The notes under the pieces were generated by a model that was not told where the DNA came from, made no database searches, and was given only the letters and a program-made list of their open reading frames with translations. The position numbers and the translations under genes are program-made. 64,000 nt of DNA from Prevotella sp. P6B1 (GTDB taxonomy: Bacteria; Bacteroidota; Bacteroidia; Bacteroidales; Bacteroidaceae). Shown here piece after piece: positions 52,448-62,755 of the stretch (position 1 is the first letter of the stretch; each line of letters begins with the position of its first letter). The stretch is from positions 62,001 to 126,000 of the forward strand of contig NZ_JNKF01000010.1 of assembly GCF_000702825.1 (NCBI RefSeq), read 5' to 3'.

Positions 52448-55261
52448 ATGAAAAAGATTCTATCGACCATTATGCTGACTATGTTCGGCGCAGTGATGAT
52501 GATGGCTCAGATGCAGATGCCATCTATCCCAGTAGATCCCGATGTACGCATCGGAAAACTTGACAACGGATTGACTTATTACATCCGTCACAACAACTGG
52601 CCCGAGAACCGAGCTGAGTTCTATATCGCTCAGAGAGTTGGATCTATTCAGGAGAACGATGACCAGCGCGGTCTGGCTCACTTCCTTGAGCACATGGCCT
52701 TCAACGGTTCAAAACACTTTAAGGGCAACGAACTGCTGCGCTGGTGCGAAAGCATTGGTGTAAAGTTTGGTACAGACTTGAATGCATATACATCAATCGA
52801 TCAGACCGTATATAATATCAGCAATGTCCCCACTACTCGCGAAGGCATCGTTGACTCATGCCTGCTGATACTCTTCGACTGGGCCGACGGTCTGCTGTTG
52901 GAGCAGGAAGAGATTGAGAAGGAGCGTGGTGTTATCCACGAGGAATGGCGCCTGCGCACCAGTGCTCAGCAGCGTATGCTGGAGCGCGACCTGCCCAAGC
53001 TCTATCCCGGTTCTAAGTATGGATACCGTATGCCTATCGGTCTGATGGAGATTATCGACAACTTTGAGCGTCCATTCCTGCAGGCTTACTATGAAAAGTG
53101 GTACCGTCCAGATAATCAGGGTATCATCGTGGTTGGTGATATAGACGTAGATAAGGTTGAGCAGAAGATTAAGAATCTGTTCTCAACCATCAAGTTGCCC
53201 GTTAACCCAGAGAAGGTAACCACCTACCCTGTACCCGACAATGCAGAGCCTATCATTGTGATTGACAAAGATAAGGAACAGCAGTACAACATCGTACAGG
53301 TTATGATGAAGCATGAAGCATTCCCCGATTCGCTGAAGGGAACTATGGCTTATCTGATTACCGACTATATTAAGGATGCAGCCACCTCTATGCTGAACGA
53401 CCGTCTCAGGGAGTATTCACAGAAGCCCGAAAGTCCATTCCTGCAGGCCTTTGCCAGCGATGGCGCCTACCTGCTCTCAAATACTGTCGACGCTTTCAAC
53501 CTGTCGTACCTGCCTAAGGACGGACAGGCCGAAACTGCATTGACAGCCGTTATGACCGAGGCACGCAGAGCTTCTCAGTTCGGCTTCACCCCAACAGAGT
53601 ACAGCCGTTTCAAGGCCGACTACCTGAGCAACCTCGACAAGCAGTACTCTAACAAAGACAAGCGTTTCAACCGTCAGTTCGTCAACCAGTACGTACAGCA
53701 CTTCCTGGAAAAAGAGCCTATCCCAAGTATCGATTACACTTACGAAACGATGAAACAGATTGTGCCAGTTATCCCCATAGAGGCCATCAACGGCGTAGTC
53801 AAAGAGCTCATCTCTCAGAAAGACAGCAATCTTGTTATTGTTAACTTCAACAACGAGAAAGAGGGCGCAACCTATCCTACCGAGGATGGTTTAAAGAAGG
53901 CTATTGCCACTGCGCGTGCTGCTCAGATAGAAGCTTACGTAGACAATGTAAAGGACGAGCCTCTCATGACCACTCTGCCTAAGAAGGGCACCATCAAGAA
54001 AGAGACAAAGAACGACCTGTTCGGCTATACCGAGCTGACACTTTCTAACGGCGTAAAAGTTGTGCTGAAGAAGACTGACCTCAAGAAAGATCAGGTTATC
54101 CTAAGAGGTGAAGGATTCGGAGGTTCTGCACTCTATGGCGAGAAGGACTTCGCCAACATCAAGATATTCGACGACGTCATCGACGCCAGCGGCCTCGGCA
54201 ATTTCTCACACACTGAGCTCACCAAAGCACTGGCTGGTAAGATTGCCAACGTATCATTCTTAATGGGCACCAACCGCCAGCTTATCAGCGGCAGTTCGAC
54301 ACCAAAGGATGTAGAGACCATGCTCCAGTTGGTTTATCTCAGCTTCACCAACATCAATAAGGACCAGAAGTCGTTCGATAATCTGATGCAGACCACAGAG
54401 GTTAGTCTGAAGAACCGTCTGCTGCAGCCCGAGACTGTATTCAACGATTCAGTTCAAGCCACACTATCCTGCCACAACCTGCGCGACAAATCACTGACAG
54501 TTGAGGATCTGAAGAACGTAAACTATGACCGCATTCTGCAGATAGCCAAGGAGCGCACTGCAAATGCAGCAGCATACGAATTCACCATCATTGGTAACTA
54601 CGACGAGGGCACAATCCGTCCACTCATCGAGCAGTATCTTGGTTCACTACCTGCAAAGAAGAAGATAGAAAAGAGTAAGGATGTATCAAGCGACTTCAAG
54701 GGCAAGGTCATCAATAACTTCAAGCATAAGGCTGAAACACCAAAGGCCATTGCTGTGATGTACTGGTATTCTAAGCAGATTCCTTACACACTCGAGAACA
54801 GCATTAAGGCCACCATCGCAGGTCAGATTCTGAGCATGGAATATCTGAAGAAGATCCGCGAGGATGCCAGCGCAGCCTATACTGTAGGAGCCAGCGCAGG
54901 TGTCAGCCGCGACGACTTTGGCACAGAAGCTTTCATCTTTGTCCAGTGCCCTATGAAACCTGAGAAGGGTGACATTGCCTGCCAGATTATGCGCGACGAG
55001 GTAAACGCCATGGTTAAGACCTGTGATGCCGACAAATTGCAGAAGGTGAAGGAATACATCCTGAAGAATATGGGCGACCAGCGCAAGCAGAATAGCTACT
55101 GGCTGAACCGTATTGACACTTACCGCAAGTACGGTATCGATATGAACACCGACTTCGAGAAGGTGGTTAACGCCCAAACAACTGAGTCCATCTGTGCATT
55201 TGTAGCTGAACTGCTGAAAGCAGGTAACGCTGCAGAGGTGATCATGATGCCCGCAGAGTAA
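52448..55261 (+). CDS. Secreted M16-family zinc metallopeptidase
   Basis: The protein is 937 aa from ATG 52448 (MKKILSTIMLTMFG, signal ending MMAQ); ATG 52424 would add eight residues ahead of the signal. The inverted zinc motif HFLEH (His78, Glu81, His82) lies in the N-terminal catalytic half, with an inactive second M16 pair making the full pitrilysin-like clamshell. It is likely periplasmic and degrades peptides. metK follows after 21 bp. Confidence 0.92.
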   Translation: MKKILSTIMLTMFGAVMMMAQMQMPSIPVDPDVRIGKLDNGLTYYIRHNNWPENRAEFYIAQRVGSIQENDDQRGLAHFLEHMAFNGSKHFKGNELLRWCESIGVKFGTDLNAYTSIDQTVYNISNVPTTREGIVDSCLLILFDWADGLLLEQEEIEKERGVIHEEWRLRTSAQQRMLERDLPKLYPGSKYGYRMPIGLMEIIDNFERPFLQAYYEKWYRPDNQGIIVVGDIDVDKVEQKIKNLFSTIKLPVNPEKVTTYPVPDNAEPIIVIDKDKEQQYNIVQVMMKHEAFPDSLKGTMAYLITDYIKDAATSMLNDRLREYSQKPESPFLQAFASDGAYLLSNTVDAFNLSYLPKDGQAETALTAVMTEARRASQFGFTPTEYSRFKADYLSNLDKQYSNKDKRFNRQFVNQYVQHFLEKEPIPSIDYTYETMKQIVPVIPIEAINGVVKELISQKDSNLVIVNFNNEKEGATYPTEDGLKKAIATARAAQIEAYVDNVKDEPLMTTLPKKGTIKKETKNDLFGYTELTLSNGVKVVLKKTDLKKDQVILRGEGFGGSALYGEKDFANIKIFDDVIDASGLGNFSHTELTKALAGKIANVSFLMGTNRQLISGSSTPKDVETMLQLVYLSFTNINKDQKSFDNLMQTTEVSLKNRLLQPETVFNDSVQATLSCHNLRDKSLTVEDLKNVNYDRILQIAKERTANAAAYEFTIIGNYDEGTIRPLIEQYLGSLPAKKKIEKSKDVSSDFKGKVINNFKHKAETPKAIAVMYWYSKQIPYTLENSIKATIAGQILSMEYLKKIREDASAAYTVGASAGVSRDDFGTEAFIFVQCPMKPEKGDIACQIMRDEVNAMVKTCDADKLQKVKEYILKNMGDQRKQNSYWLNRIDTYRKYGIDMNTDFEKVVNAQTTESICAFVAELLKAGNAAEVIMMPAE

Positions 55262-55282
55262 TTAAAACAATTAATATAAAGA

Positions 55283-56539
55283 ATGAGTTATCTATTTTCG
55301 TCAGAATCAGTATCTGAGGGCCATCCCGATAAGGTGGCCGATCAGATATCTGATGCAATACTTGACCAGTTCTTGGCATACGACCCGAAGGCGCGCTGCG
55401 CCATCGAGTCGTTTGTCACTACAGGTCAGGTTGTTATTATGGGTGAGGTCCGCAGTGATGTGTACATCGACCTGCAGACAATGGCCCGCAAGACCATTAA
55501 GCGCATTGGTTATACCAAGGCGGAGTATCAATTCGACGGCGATTCGTGCGGCATTCTGAGTGCCATCCACGAACAGAGTGCCGACATCAACCGTGGTGTC
55601 GACAACGGCAACGAGGATGAACAGGGAGCTGGCGACCAGGGCATGATGTTCGGTTATGCCACCAACGAGACTGAGAGTTATATGCCCGTCAGCCTCGATC
55701 TGGCCCATCTGATCATGCGTACGCTTGCAGACATCCGAAAAGAAGGTAAGGAAATGACTTACCTGCGTCCAGACTCAAAGAGTCAGGTTACCGTACAATA
55801 CTCAGACGAGGGCATCCCCGAGCGTATCGACACTATCGTCGTATCAACCCAGCACGACGAGTTCGATGAGGACGAGAAGATGCTAGCGAAGATCAAGGAC
55901 GATGTCATCAATATTCTGATTCCAAGAGTAAAGAAACAGATCCACTCTCAAAAGGTACTCGACCTGTTCGGACTCGACATCAAGTACTACGTGAACCCCA
56001 CTGGCAAGTTTGTGATTGGCGGCCCTCATGGAGATACAGGTCTGACCGGTCGCAAAATCATCGTAGACACCTATGGTGGTAAGGGAGCACACGGAGGTGG
56101 CGCATTCTCTGGTAAGGATTCGTCGAAGGTTGACCGTAGCGCAGCATACGCAGCGCGCCACATCGCCAAGAACATGGTAGCTGCCGGTGTTGCTGATGAA
56201 ATGCTGGTACAGATTAGTTATGCCATCGGTGTAGCTAAGCCCATGAACATCTACGTTAACACCTACGGTCGCAGTAACGTACAGATGAGCGATGGCGAAA
56301 TCGCCAAGAAGATAGAGAAGCTTTTCGATTTGCGTCCAAAAGCCATCGAGCGCACACTGAAGCTACGCCAGCCCATGTACAGCGAGACGGCTGCTTACGG
56401 ACATATGGGACGTCAGAGTGAAGTGGTGAAGAAGACCTTTACCAGCCACTATCACGAGACCAAGACCATCGATGTAGAACTGTTTACATGGGAGAAATTA
56501 GACCGTGTAGACGATATCCGCAAAGAGTTCGGGCTGTAA
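55283..56539 (+). CDS. metK: S-adenosylmethionine synthetase
   Basis: The 418-aa cytoplasmic enzyme makes SAM from methionine and ATP. Signatures [12 protein letters not shown] and [19 protein letters not shown] are exact. It includes the short insertions common in Bacteroidetes MetK. No SAM riboswitch is seen upstream; it appears co-transcribed with the M16 gene. Confidence 0.97.
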   Translation: MSYLFSSESVSEGHPDKVADQISDAILDQFLAYDPKARCAIESFVTTGQVVIMGEVRSDVYIDLQTMARKTIKRIGYTKAEYQFDGDSCGILSAIHEQSADINRGVDNGNEDEQGAGDQGMMFGYATNETESYMPVSLDLAHLIMRTLADIRKEGKEMTYLRPDSKSQVTVQYSDEGIPERIDTIVVSTQHDEFDEDEKMLAKIKDDVINILIPRVKKQIHSQKVLDLFGLDIKYYVNPTGKFVIGGPHGDTGLTGRKIIVDTYGGKGAHGGGAFSGKDSSKVDRSAAYAARHIAKNMVAAGVADEMLVQISYAIGVAKPMNIYVNTYGRSNVQMSDGEIAKKIEKLFDLRPKAIERTLKLRQPMYSETAAYGHMGRQSEVVKKTFTSHYHETKTIDVELFTWEKLDRVDDIRKEFGL

Positions 56540-56545
56540 TCAGAT

Positions 56546-57562
56546 ATGCTGGAAAACGATAGCATCCTAACTACTATATCCACTGCCACAACAGATACAG
56601 TGGTAGTTCATTCGGCAAAACCGCAGACACCCTACGAGGTTCTGCGGTTATTGCCTAAAGATGCTACACCCGCTCAGCAAGACTCAGCCATTCAAGAATG
56701 GTTTGAACCGAAAGAGATTCATTATAGCAGTCGTCCCGACACGTTGCATCTACCCGGGCAAGAGATGCCACGTGACTTGAAGGAAGTAAGCCTGCCACAC
56801 TACTACCGAGAGAATTTCTTCTCGAACAACGCGATGTATCATCCCGAATTGAGCATCGAACGCATTGGTGTCTCTGGCGCCCCTATTCCTTATACCATAC
56901 AAAACGATAGCATTGTTACAGGTATCCTGATAGTTTGCTTTCTGCTTATCACATATACATTATCACGCATATCAGGATTCCTGATTCAACAAACAAAACA
57001 TTTCTTTTCTACACAAAAAAGGAACCAGTCATTAACAGAAACTGGCAGTGAGATCAAATTCCAGTTCCTGTTCCTATTTATCACCTGCCAGCTATACGCA
57101 CTCCTATACTATTTCTACACCAACCATTTCATTTCCAACACGTTCGTATTCTCATCGGAATACACACTACTCGTCATCTATGGAGCAACAATACTGGGCT
57201 ACATGCTGGCAAGAATGGCTATTTATTCTATCGTCAATAACATCTTTTTTGATAGTAAGAAGAATTTACAGTTTCAAAGATCCATTCTCCTGATAACATC
57301 CCTCGAAGGGGTGGCACTATTCCCATTGGTATTACTCTTGGCATATTTCATGTTTTCACTCCAAAATGCCATCTATTATACCGCAATTATCGTTATTTTA
57401 GCCAAAATCCTCACATTTTACAAGTCATTTTCCATCTTTTTTAAACAAAAAGGAGATTTTTTGCAAATAATTTTGTACTTTTGTGCCCTCGAAATGATGC
57501 CTTTAATGATGCTCTGGAGCGGATTACTGGTCATTACTGAAAATTTGAAAATAAATATTTAG
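56546..57562 (+). CDS. DUF4271-type membrane protein
   Basis: The protein is 338 aa. A soluble N-terminal part (about 1-120, Pro/Thr-rich) is followed by six or so hydrophobic helices starting near 130. It stands 6 bp after metK and 7 bp before hemD; DUF4271 genes commonly precede hemD in Bacteroidetes, but their function is unknown. A promoter-like TACTTTTG at 57476-57483 within its end may drive hemD separately. Confidence 0.82.
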   Translation: MLENDSILTTISTATTDTVVVHSAKPQTPYEVLRLLPKDATPAQQDSAIQEWFEPKEIHYSSRPDTLHLPGQEMPRDLKEVSLPHYYRENFFSNNAMYHPELSIERIGVSGAPIPYTIQNDSIVTGILIVCFLLITYTLSRISGFLIQQTKHFFSTQKRNQSLTETGSEIKFQFLFLFITCQLYALLYYFYTNHFISNTFVFSSEYTLLVIYGATILGYMLARMAIYSIVNNIFFDSKKNLQFQRSILLITSLEGVALFPLVLLLAYFMFSLQNAIYYTAIIVILAKILTFYKSFSIFFKQKGDFLQIILYFCALEMMPLMMLWSGLLVITENLKINI

Positions 57563-57569
57563 GACACAT

Positions 57570-58319
57570 ATGATCAAAAAGATTTTGGTTTCACAACCTA
57601 AGCCATCAAGTGAGAAGTCGCCATATTTCGATATTGCGAACAAGTTTGGTGTTGAACTGGTTTTCCGTCCATTCATTAAAGTGGAAGCTATCAGTTCTAA
57701 AGATTTCCGTGCACAGAAGGTGAGCATTCTGGATCACACAGCCATCGTTTTCACCTCACGCCATGCTATTGACCATTTCTTCAATATGGCCAAGGAACTC
57801 AGAATTAATATTCCTGAGGACATGAAGTACTTCTGTGTAACTGAGACCATCGCATTGTACATCCAGAAATATGTGCAGTACAGAAAACGTAAGATCTTCT
57901 TTGGCGAAACTGGTCGCATCGACGATCTCATCCCAACGATGGTGAAGCACAAAACCGAAAAGTATCTCGTTCCCCTGAGCGATGTACATACAGACAGTCT
58001 GGCCAACCTGCTTGATTCAAAAAAGCTTCAGCACACAGAGTGTGTTATGTACAAGACGGTAAGCAACGACTTTACCGAAGAGGAGGTTAAGAACTTTGAC
58101 TACGACATGCTGATTTTCTTCAGCCCTGCCGGCATTGAGTCGCTGACCAAGAACTTCCCCAACTTCAAACAGGACAAGATTGCTATCGCAACATTTGGTC
58201 CAGCCACTGCCAAGGCAGCCAAAGACGCAGGTCTGCGCTTGGATATCGAGGCTCCTAACGAGAAATACCCATCAATGACAGGTGCCCTGCAGCACTACCT
58301 ATTTGAGATACAAGACTAA
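57570..58319 (+). CDS. hemD: Uroporphyrinogen-III synthase (HemD family)
   Basis: The 249-aa protein has the two-lobed HemD fold: IVFTSRHAIDHFF in lobe 1, MLIFFSPAGIESL and IATFGPATAKAAKDAG in lobe 2. It closes the tetrapyrrole ring in heme and siroheme synthesis. No other heme gene is in the window, so the role rests on the family; Bacteroidetes members at this locus are often divergent. Confidence 0.82.
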   Translation: MIKKILVSQPKPSSEKSPYFDIANKFGVELVFRPFIKVEAISSKDFRAQKVSILDHTAIVFTSRHAIDHFFNMAKELRINIPEDMKYFCVTETIALYIQKYVQYRKRKIFFGETGRIDDLIPTMVKHKTEKYLVPLSDVHTDSLANLLDSKKLQHTECVMYKTVSNDFTEEEVKNFDYDMLIFFSPAGIESLTKNFPNFKQDKIAIATFGPATAKAAKDAGLRLDIEAPNEKYPSMTGALQHYLFEIQD

Positions 58320-58325
58320 GAATTG

Positions 58326-58709
58326 ATGACGACAGCGCCTACCTTCAGAAAAGAGGAGCGCATCGTCAGCAATGTGCTGATAGAGTCGCTCTTTGAAAAA
58401 GGCAATAGCCAGTCGCAGACTGCATTTCCACTAAAAGCTGTCTATCTGAAAACAGAGCTTCGTGAGGGATGTGCTCCTGTACAGCTACTGATTAGCGTGC
58501 CCAAAAAACGCTTTAAGCACGCTGTTGACAGGAATAGAATAAAACGCCAGGTACGTGAAGCCTATCGCAAAAACAAGTCGCTACTTGAAGGTACCATTGA
58601 GGAAGGACAGATGCTACTGATAGCGATTATCTGGTTAACCGACAAACATTTTGCCACCAAGGAGGTTGAAAAGAAAGTCATCAGCATTTTGAAGCAAATA
58701 GCCAGATAA
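58326..58709 (+). CDS. rnpA: Ribonuclease P protein component
   Basis: The 127-aa basic protein binds RNase P RNA for tRNA 5' processing. The RNR signature is visible as [15 protein letters not shown], with [13 protein letters not shown] before it. ATG 58326 is preferred over the adjacent TTG at 58323. yidD follows after 4 bp, the usual pairing. Confidence 0.94.
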   Translation: MTTAPTFRKEERIVSNVLIESLFEKGNSQSQTAFPLKAVYLKTELREGCAPVQLLISVPKKRFKHAVDRNRIKRQVREAYRKNKSLLEGTIEEGQMLLIAIIWLTDKHFATKEVEKKVISILKQIAR

Positions 58710-58713
58710 AAAC

Positions 58714-58944
58714 ATGAAAAGGCTACTGCATTTCATCTCTTGGCTACTGGTACTACCCATCCGCTTTTACCAGATTTGCATCTCACCACTGCTTGGTCCT
58801 TCCTGCCGGTTCACTCCAACATGCAGCGAATATGCGAAACAGGCCATTCTGAAGCACGGACCTATTAAGGGCTTAGGATTGGCCATTTGGCGGATATTAA
58901 GATGTAACCCATGGGGGGGCTCGGGCTACGACCCAGTCCCTTAA
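58714..58944 (+). CDS. yidD: Membrane protein insertion efficiency factor YidD
   Basis: A 76-aa protein with an N-terminal amphipathic helix, [17 protein letters not shown] with conserved cysteines, and [17 protein letters not shown] at the end. It assists YidC-type membrane insertion. Confidence 0.95.
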   Translation: MKRLLHFISWLLVLPIRFYQICISPLLGPSCRFTPTCSEYAKQAILKHGPIKGLGLAIWRILRCNPWGGSGYDPVP

Positions 58945-58962
58945 TAATAAATAAGTATAAAG

Positions 58963-60258
58963 ATGAAGAACTTTGTAGAAGAACTCAAATGGCGCGGTAT
59001 GCTGGCTCAGATGATGCCAGGAACAGAAGAACTGCTCCAGAAAGAAATGGTAACAGCCTATCTGGGTACTGACCCTACAGCCGACTCGTTACATATCGGA
59101 CACTTGTGCGGCATCATGATGCTCCGCCACCTACAGCGTTGCGGACACCGTCCTGTTATCCTTGTCGGTGGTGCCACAGGTATGATTGGCGACCCTTCAG
59201 GTAAAAGCCAGGAGCGTAATCTGCTTAACAACGAAACATTATATCACAACCAAGAATGCATCAAAAAGCAGGTAGCCAAGTTCCTTGATTTTGATTCAAA
59301 GGAGCCAAATGCTGCACTGATGGTCAATAACTACGACTGGATGAAGGATTTTACTTTCCTTGATTTTGCACGCGAAGTTGGTAAACATATCACTGTTAAC
59401 TACATGATGGCTAAGGAAAGTGTACAGCAGCGTCTGAACGGAACTGCTCGCGATGGTTTGTCATTCACCGAGTTCACCTATCAGTTACTGCAGGGTTATG
59501 ACTTCCTGTATCTCTATCAGCACTATGGTGTAAAACTTCAGTTAGGTGGCAACGACCAGTGGGGTAACATGACCACCGGCACTGAACTGATTCGCCGCAC
59601 ATTAGGCAACGAAGTAGAGACATTCGCACTGACCTGTCCGCTGATCACCAAGAGCGACGGTAAGAAGTTCGGCAAGACCGAGAGTGGCAATATCTGGCTC
59701 GATCCTCAGCGCACAACTCCATATAAGTTCTACCAATTCTGGCTCAACGTCAGCGACGACGATGCTGAGCGCTATATCAAGATCTTTACATCGCTTGAGA
59801 AAGACGTTATCGATGCCCTCATTGAGGAGCACAAGCAGGACCCAGGCCGTCGTGTTCTTCAGAAGCGCCTGGCCGAAGAGGTTACCGTACTGGTACACTC
59901 ACAGGAAGCTCTTAACACTGCCATTGAGGCATCAAACATCCTGTTTGGAAAATCTACCAAAGAAGGACTGGAGAAGCTCGACGAGCAGACACTGCTTGAC
60001 GTATTCGATGGTGTACCTCAGTTTGAGATTTCAAAAGACCAGTTAGGTCAGCCCGCTATCGAACTGCTGACAACCGTAGCTCCCGTATTCCCATCAAAAG
60101 GCGAGATGCGTAAGATGGTTCAGGGCGGCGGTGTATCGCTGAACAAAGAAAAGATTACCGATCAGAACCGTGCCATCACGGCCGAAGATCTGATTGACGG
60201 CAAGTATCTTTTGGCACAAAAGGGCAAAAAGAATTATTACTTGCTGATAGTTAAGTAA
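58963..60258 (+). CDS. tyrS: Tyrosyl-tRNA synthetase
   Basis: The 431-aa class I synthetase charges tRNA-Tyr. HIGH-type motif HIGH in [11 protein letters not shown], the tyrosine pocket [13 protein letters not shown] and [14 protein letters not shown] variant KFGKTESG, and a C-terminal S4 RNA-binding domain (from about 365) are all present. Confidence 0.96.
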   Translation: MKNFVEELKWRGMLAQMMPGTEELLQKEMVTAYLGTDPTADSLHIGHLCGIMMLRHLQRCGHRPVILVGGATGMIGDPSGKSQERNLLNNETLYHNQECIKKQVAKFLDFDSKEPNAALMVNNYDWMKDFTFLDFAREVGKHITVNYMMAKESVQQRLNGTARDGLSFTEFTYQLLQGYDFLYLYQHYGVKLQLGGNDQWGNMTTGTELIRRTLGNEVETFALTCPLITKSDGKKFGKTESGNIWLDPQRTTPYKFYQFWLNVSDDDAERYIKIFTSLEKDVIDALIEEHKQDPGRRVLQKRLAEEVTVLVHSQEALNTAIEASNILFGKSTKEGLEKLDEQTLLDVFDGVPQFEISKDQLGQPAIELLTTVAPVFPSKGEMRKMVQGGGVSLNKEKITDQNRAITAEDLIDGKYLLAQKGKKNYYLLIVK

Positions 60259-60273
60259 TATTTGGCTGCAAAA

Positions 60274-60305
60274 TTTGGTACTTCAAAAAAAACTTCGTAC
60301 CTTTG
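60274..60305 (+). promoter_or_regulatory. tRNA-Gln promoter
   Basis: TTTG (60274-60277), 20 bp, TACCTTTG (60298-60305): a full consensus. Confidence 0.88.
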
Positions 60306-60319
60306 CAGCCACATACTCT

Positions 60320-60390
60320 TGGACGATGGTGTAATGGTAACACTACAGGTTTTGGTTCTGTCATTCCCGGTTCGAATCCGAGTCGTCCAA
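60320..60390 (+). tRNA. tRNA-Gln (anticodon TTG)
   Basis: A 71-nt cloverleaf. TGGACGA (60320-60326) pairs with TCGTCCA (60383-60389), discriminator A. The anticodon stem ACAGG/TCTGT holds loop TTTTGGT with anticodon TTG (reads CAA). The T-loop GTTCGAATC is normal. No CCA is encoded and no terminator follows before the next gene. Confidence 0.96.
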
Positions 60391-60422
60391 CTACTTTCAA
60401 ACAACTTCTAAAACAATAAGTT

Positions 60423-61226
60423 ATGGCAAATCTTTTTTCACTTGAAGGTAAGAATGCCTGGATTACAGGTGCATCTTACGGTATTGGTTTCAACATCGCC
60501 AAGGCTTTTGTAGCTGCAGGTATCAAGAACATCATCTTCAACGACATCAACGAAGCTGCTCTTGAACGCGGTCTGGCCAACTACAAAGAGGCAGGTATTG
60601 AGAACGTAAAGGGCTATGTATGCGATGTTACTGACGAGAACGCTGTCAAGGCTCTCGTCGAGAAGATTCATGCAGAAGTTGGCCAGATTGACATTCTGGT
60701 TAACAATGCAGGTATCATCAAGCGCATCCCGATGCACGAAATGAAGCGTGCCGAGTTCCAGCAAGTTATTGATGTAGACCTGGTGGCTCCTTACATCGTA
60801 TCAGCAGCTGTACTGCCTGAGATGATGGAGCGCCGCGAAGGCAAAATCATCAATATCTGCTCTATGATGTCTGAGTTAGGACGCGAAACAGTATCTGCCT
60901 ATGCAGCTGCTAAGGGCGGTCTGAAGATGCTCACACGAAATATCTGCTCAGAATACGGTGAATACAACATCCAGTGTAATGGCATCGGCCCAGGCTACAT
61001 TGCAACCCCACAGACAGCACCTCTGCGTGAGAAGCAGCCCGATGGCAGCCGTCACCCATTCGACAGCTTTATCTGCGCCAAGACGCCTGCTGGTCGTTGG
61101 CTTGATCCCTCTGAGCTAGGTGGCCCCGCTGTATTCCTGGCTTCACACGCCTCTGATGCAGTAAACGGACATGTACTTTATGTAGATGGTGGTATTCTGG
61201 CTTACATTGGCAAGCAGCCTAAATAA
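60423..61226 (+). CDS. SDR-family oxidoreductase, gluconate 5-dehydrogenase-like
   Basis: The 267-aa NAD(P)-dependent short-chain dehydrogenase has cofactor motif TGASYGIG, NNAG, catalytic Ser in ICSMMSE, and Y-A-A-A-K (SAYAAAKGG). The sequence fits the gluconate 5-dehydrogenase/KduD group, which acts on keto-sugar acids; the exact substrate is not certain. It starts 32 bp after tRNA-Gln with no intervening promoter or terminator. Confidence 0.85.
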   Translation: MANLFSLEGKNAWITGASYGIGFNIAKAFVAAGIKNIIFNDINEAALERGLANYKEAGIENVKGYVCDVTDENAVKALVEKIHAEVGQIDILVNNAGIIKRIPMHEMKRAEFQQVIDVDLVAPYIVSAAVLPEMMERREGKIINICSMMSELGRETVSAYAAAKGGLKMLTRNICSEYGEYNIQCNGIGPGYIATPQTAPLREKQPDGSRHPFDSFICAKTPAGRWLDPSELGGPAVFLASHASDAVNGHVLYVDGGILAYIGKQPK

Positions 61227-61248
61227 ATGCTTCATAGCATCATAAAAT

Positions 61249-61281
61249 AATGGGGATCCTTTTCAGGGTCCCCATTAAATT
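61249..61281. terminator. Bidirectional terminator between the SDR and HU genes
   Basis: Stem AATGGGGA/TCCCCATT (61249-61256 with 61269-61276) extended by CC/GG, followed by AAATTTTT. Confidence 0.85.
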
Positions 61282-61297
61282 TTTATTTACAATAGAT

Positions 61298-61570
61298 TTA
61301 CTTGATTGCATCAGCGAGCTCAGCACCAGCCTTGAACTTAGCAACCTTTTTAGCAGCAATCTTAATCTTCTGCTTTGTCAGAGGATTGATACCCTCACGA
61401 GCAGGGCGCTCATTTACGCTGAATGTACCGAAACCTACGAGAGCAATTTTGTCACCCTTTACGAGAGCGTCCTTAATAGCTGCTACTGTTGCGTCGAGAG
61501 CCTTCTTTGCGTCAACCTTAGAAATGCCAGCACCTGCTGCAATCTTCTCTACTAATTCTGTTTTGTTCAT
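61298..61570 (-). CDS. HU-family DNA-binding protein
   Basis: The 90-aa nucleoid protein has N-terminal [18 protein letters not shown], then [18 protein letters not shown] with the DNA-intercalating arm proline region, and Lys-rich end. It bends DNA and compacts the chromosome. Single gene with a strong AT-rich promoter region. Confidence 0.95.
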   Translation of the reverse strand: MNKTELVEKIAAGAGISKVDAKKALDATVAAIKDALVKGDKIALVGFGTFSVNERPAREGINPLTKQKIKIAAKKVAKFKAGAELADAIK

Positions 61571-61631
61571 AATTTTAAAAATTTAAAGAATTATTTAATA
61601 GTAATAACCGTTGTTTAGTCGATTTCTTTGG

Positions 61632-61639
61632 CAAATATA
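61632..61639 (-). promoter_or_regulatory. Promoter -7 element of the HU gene
   Basis: TATATTTG on the minus strand, about 60 bp before the start codon; several TTTG copies lie upstream at varied spacing. Confidence 0.6.
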
Positions 61640-61744
61640 AAGCAAAGTCTTCAAACAAACAACAAAAAAACAGAAAAAATTCACTTTTTAATAAAAAATA
61701 GTTGTTATCACGCGTATTTTGGCCTTAAAAACAGATATTTTTCG

Positions 61745-61752
61745 TAATTTTG
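61745..61752 (+). promoter_or_regulatory. Promoter -7 element of the rhomboid gene
   Basis: TAATTTTG followed by GCCGCC. A TTTTG lies 23 bp upstream (61717-61721). Confidence 0.6.
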
Positions 61753-61813
61753 CCGCCAAAAGATGACAATAGGCTTAATTGCCGAATTGAAAACAGTTAA
61801 TACAGTAAATGAT

Positions 61814-62755
61814 ATGATGTTCCGTATACCAACTATCACAAAGAATCTGCTGATCATTAATCTGATCGCATTCTTAGCCACTAAGGTTCTACTACTGCGT
61901 GGTATCGATTTAGCAGATATTGGAGGTCTTCACTTCTTCATGGCGAACGACTTTCATCTCTATCAATTCGTTACCTATCTATTTCTTCATGCCAACTTCA
62001 TGCATATTCTGAGTAATATGTTCGGACTATGGATGTTTGGTTGTGTGATAGAAAACGTCTGGGGGCCGAAAAAATTCCTTTTTTATTACATATCATGCGG
62101 TATAGGAGCTGGTTTATTGCAGGAAATCGCACAGTTAGGCCAGTTCTACTTTGCCATCACAGCTCAGGATCCAAGCGTATCATTCGGCGAAATCTTTGCT
62201 ATCGGCGAGCAACTGAGCGGTCAGCTCAATACGTGGACCACTATTGGTGCGTCAGGTGCCGTCTATGCAGTCATTCTGGCATTCGGCATGACCTTCCCTA
62301 ACGAACGACTGTTTATCATCCCCTTTCCCTTCCCTATCAAAGCTAAATGGTTTGTACTGGGTTATGTCGCCATAGAATTCTTCTCAGCATTAGGTTCAAG
62401 CGGCGATGGGGTAGCACATACAGCCCATCTGGGTGGCATGCTCTTCGGATTCCTGATGATTCGTTACTGGAGACGCCATCCAAATTCTGGATTTGATCGT
62501 GGTCGTGGTCAGCAGTTCTTTGAGAATCTGAAACGCAACTTTGAGCAGCGCCAGCATCGTAGTGGATATAACAATCCCAATATGCATGCTAATCAAAGCA
62601 GTAGTTCCAAAGAGGCTGATATGGAATACAATGCCCGCAAACGACAGAATCAGGAGGAAATAGATGCTATTCTCGACAAAATACGTAAGAGTGGCTATGA
62701 TAGTTTGACAAAAGAAGAGAAGAAAAAACTCTTCGACGCAAGTAATCAGTCATGA
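61814..62755 (+). CDS. Rhomboid-family intramembrane serine protease
   Basis: A 313-aa (or 312 from 61817) inner-membrane protein with six or so helices. The catalytic Ser is in TIGASGAVYAV and the His in AHTAHLGGMLFGF; HANFMHILSNMFGLWMFG is the conserved early loop. The start at 61814/61817 (MMFRIPTITKN) is chosen because the upstream ATG at 61763 would leave almost no leader after the promoter. A cytoplasmic, Gln/Lys-rich tail follows residue 230. It overlaps the next gene in ATGA. Confidence 0.9.
   Translation: MMFRIPTITKNLLIINLIAFLATKVLLLRGIDLADIGGLHFFMANDFHLYQFVTYLFLHANFMHILSNMFGLWMFGCVIENVWGPKKFLFYYISCGIGAGLLQEIAQLGQFYFAITAQDPSVSFGEIFAIGEQLSGQLNTWTTIGASGAVYAVILAFGMTFPNERLFIIPFPFPIKAKWFVLGYVAIEFFSALGSSGDGVAHTAHLGGMLFGFLMIRYWRRHPNSGFDRGRGQQFFENLKRNFEQRQHRSGYNNPNMHANQSSSSKEADMEYNARKRQNQEEIDAILDKIRKSGYDSLTKEEKKKLFDASNQS

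Noticed and set aside
55262..55282. SAM riboswitch before metK
   Set aside because: Only 21 bp separate metK from the M16 gene, too short for any known SAM riboswitch.
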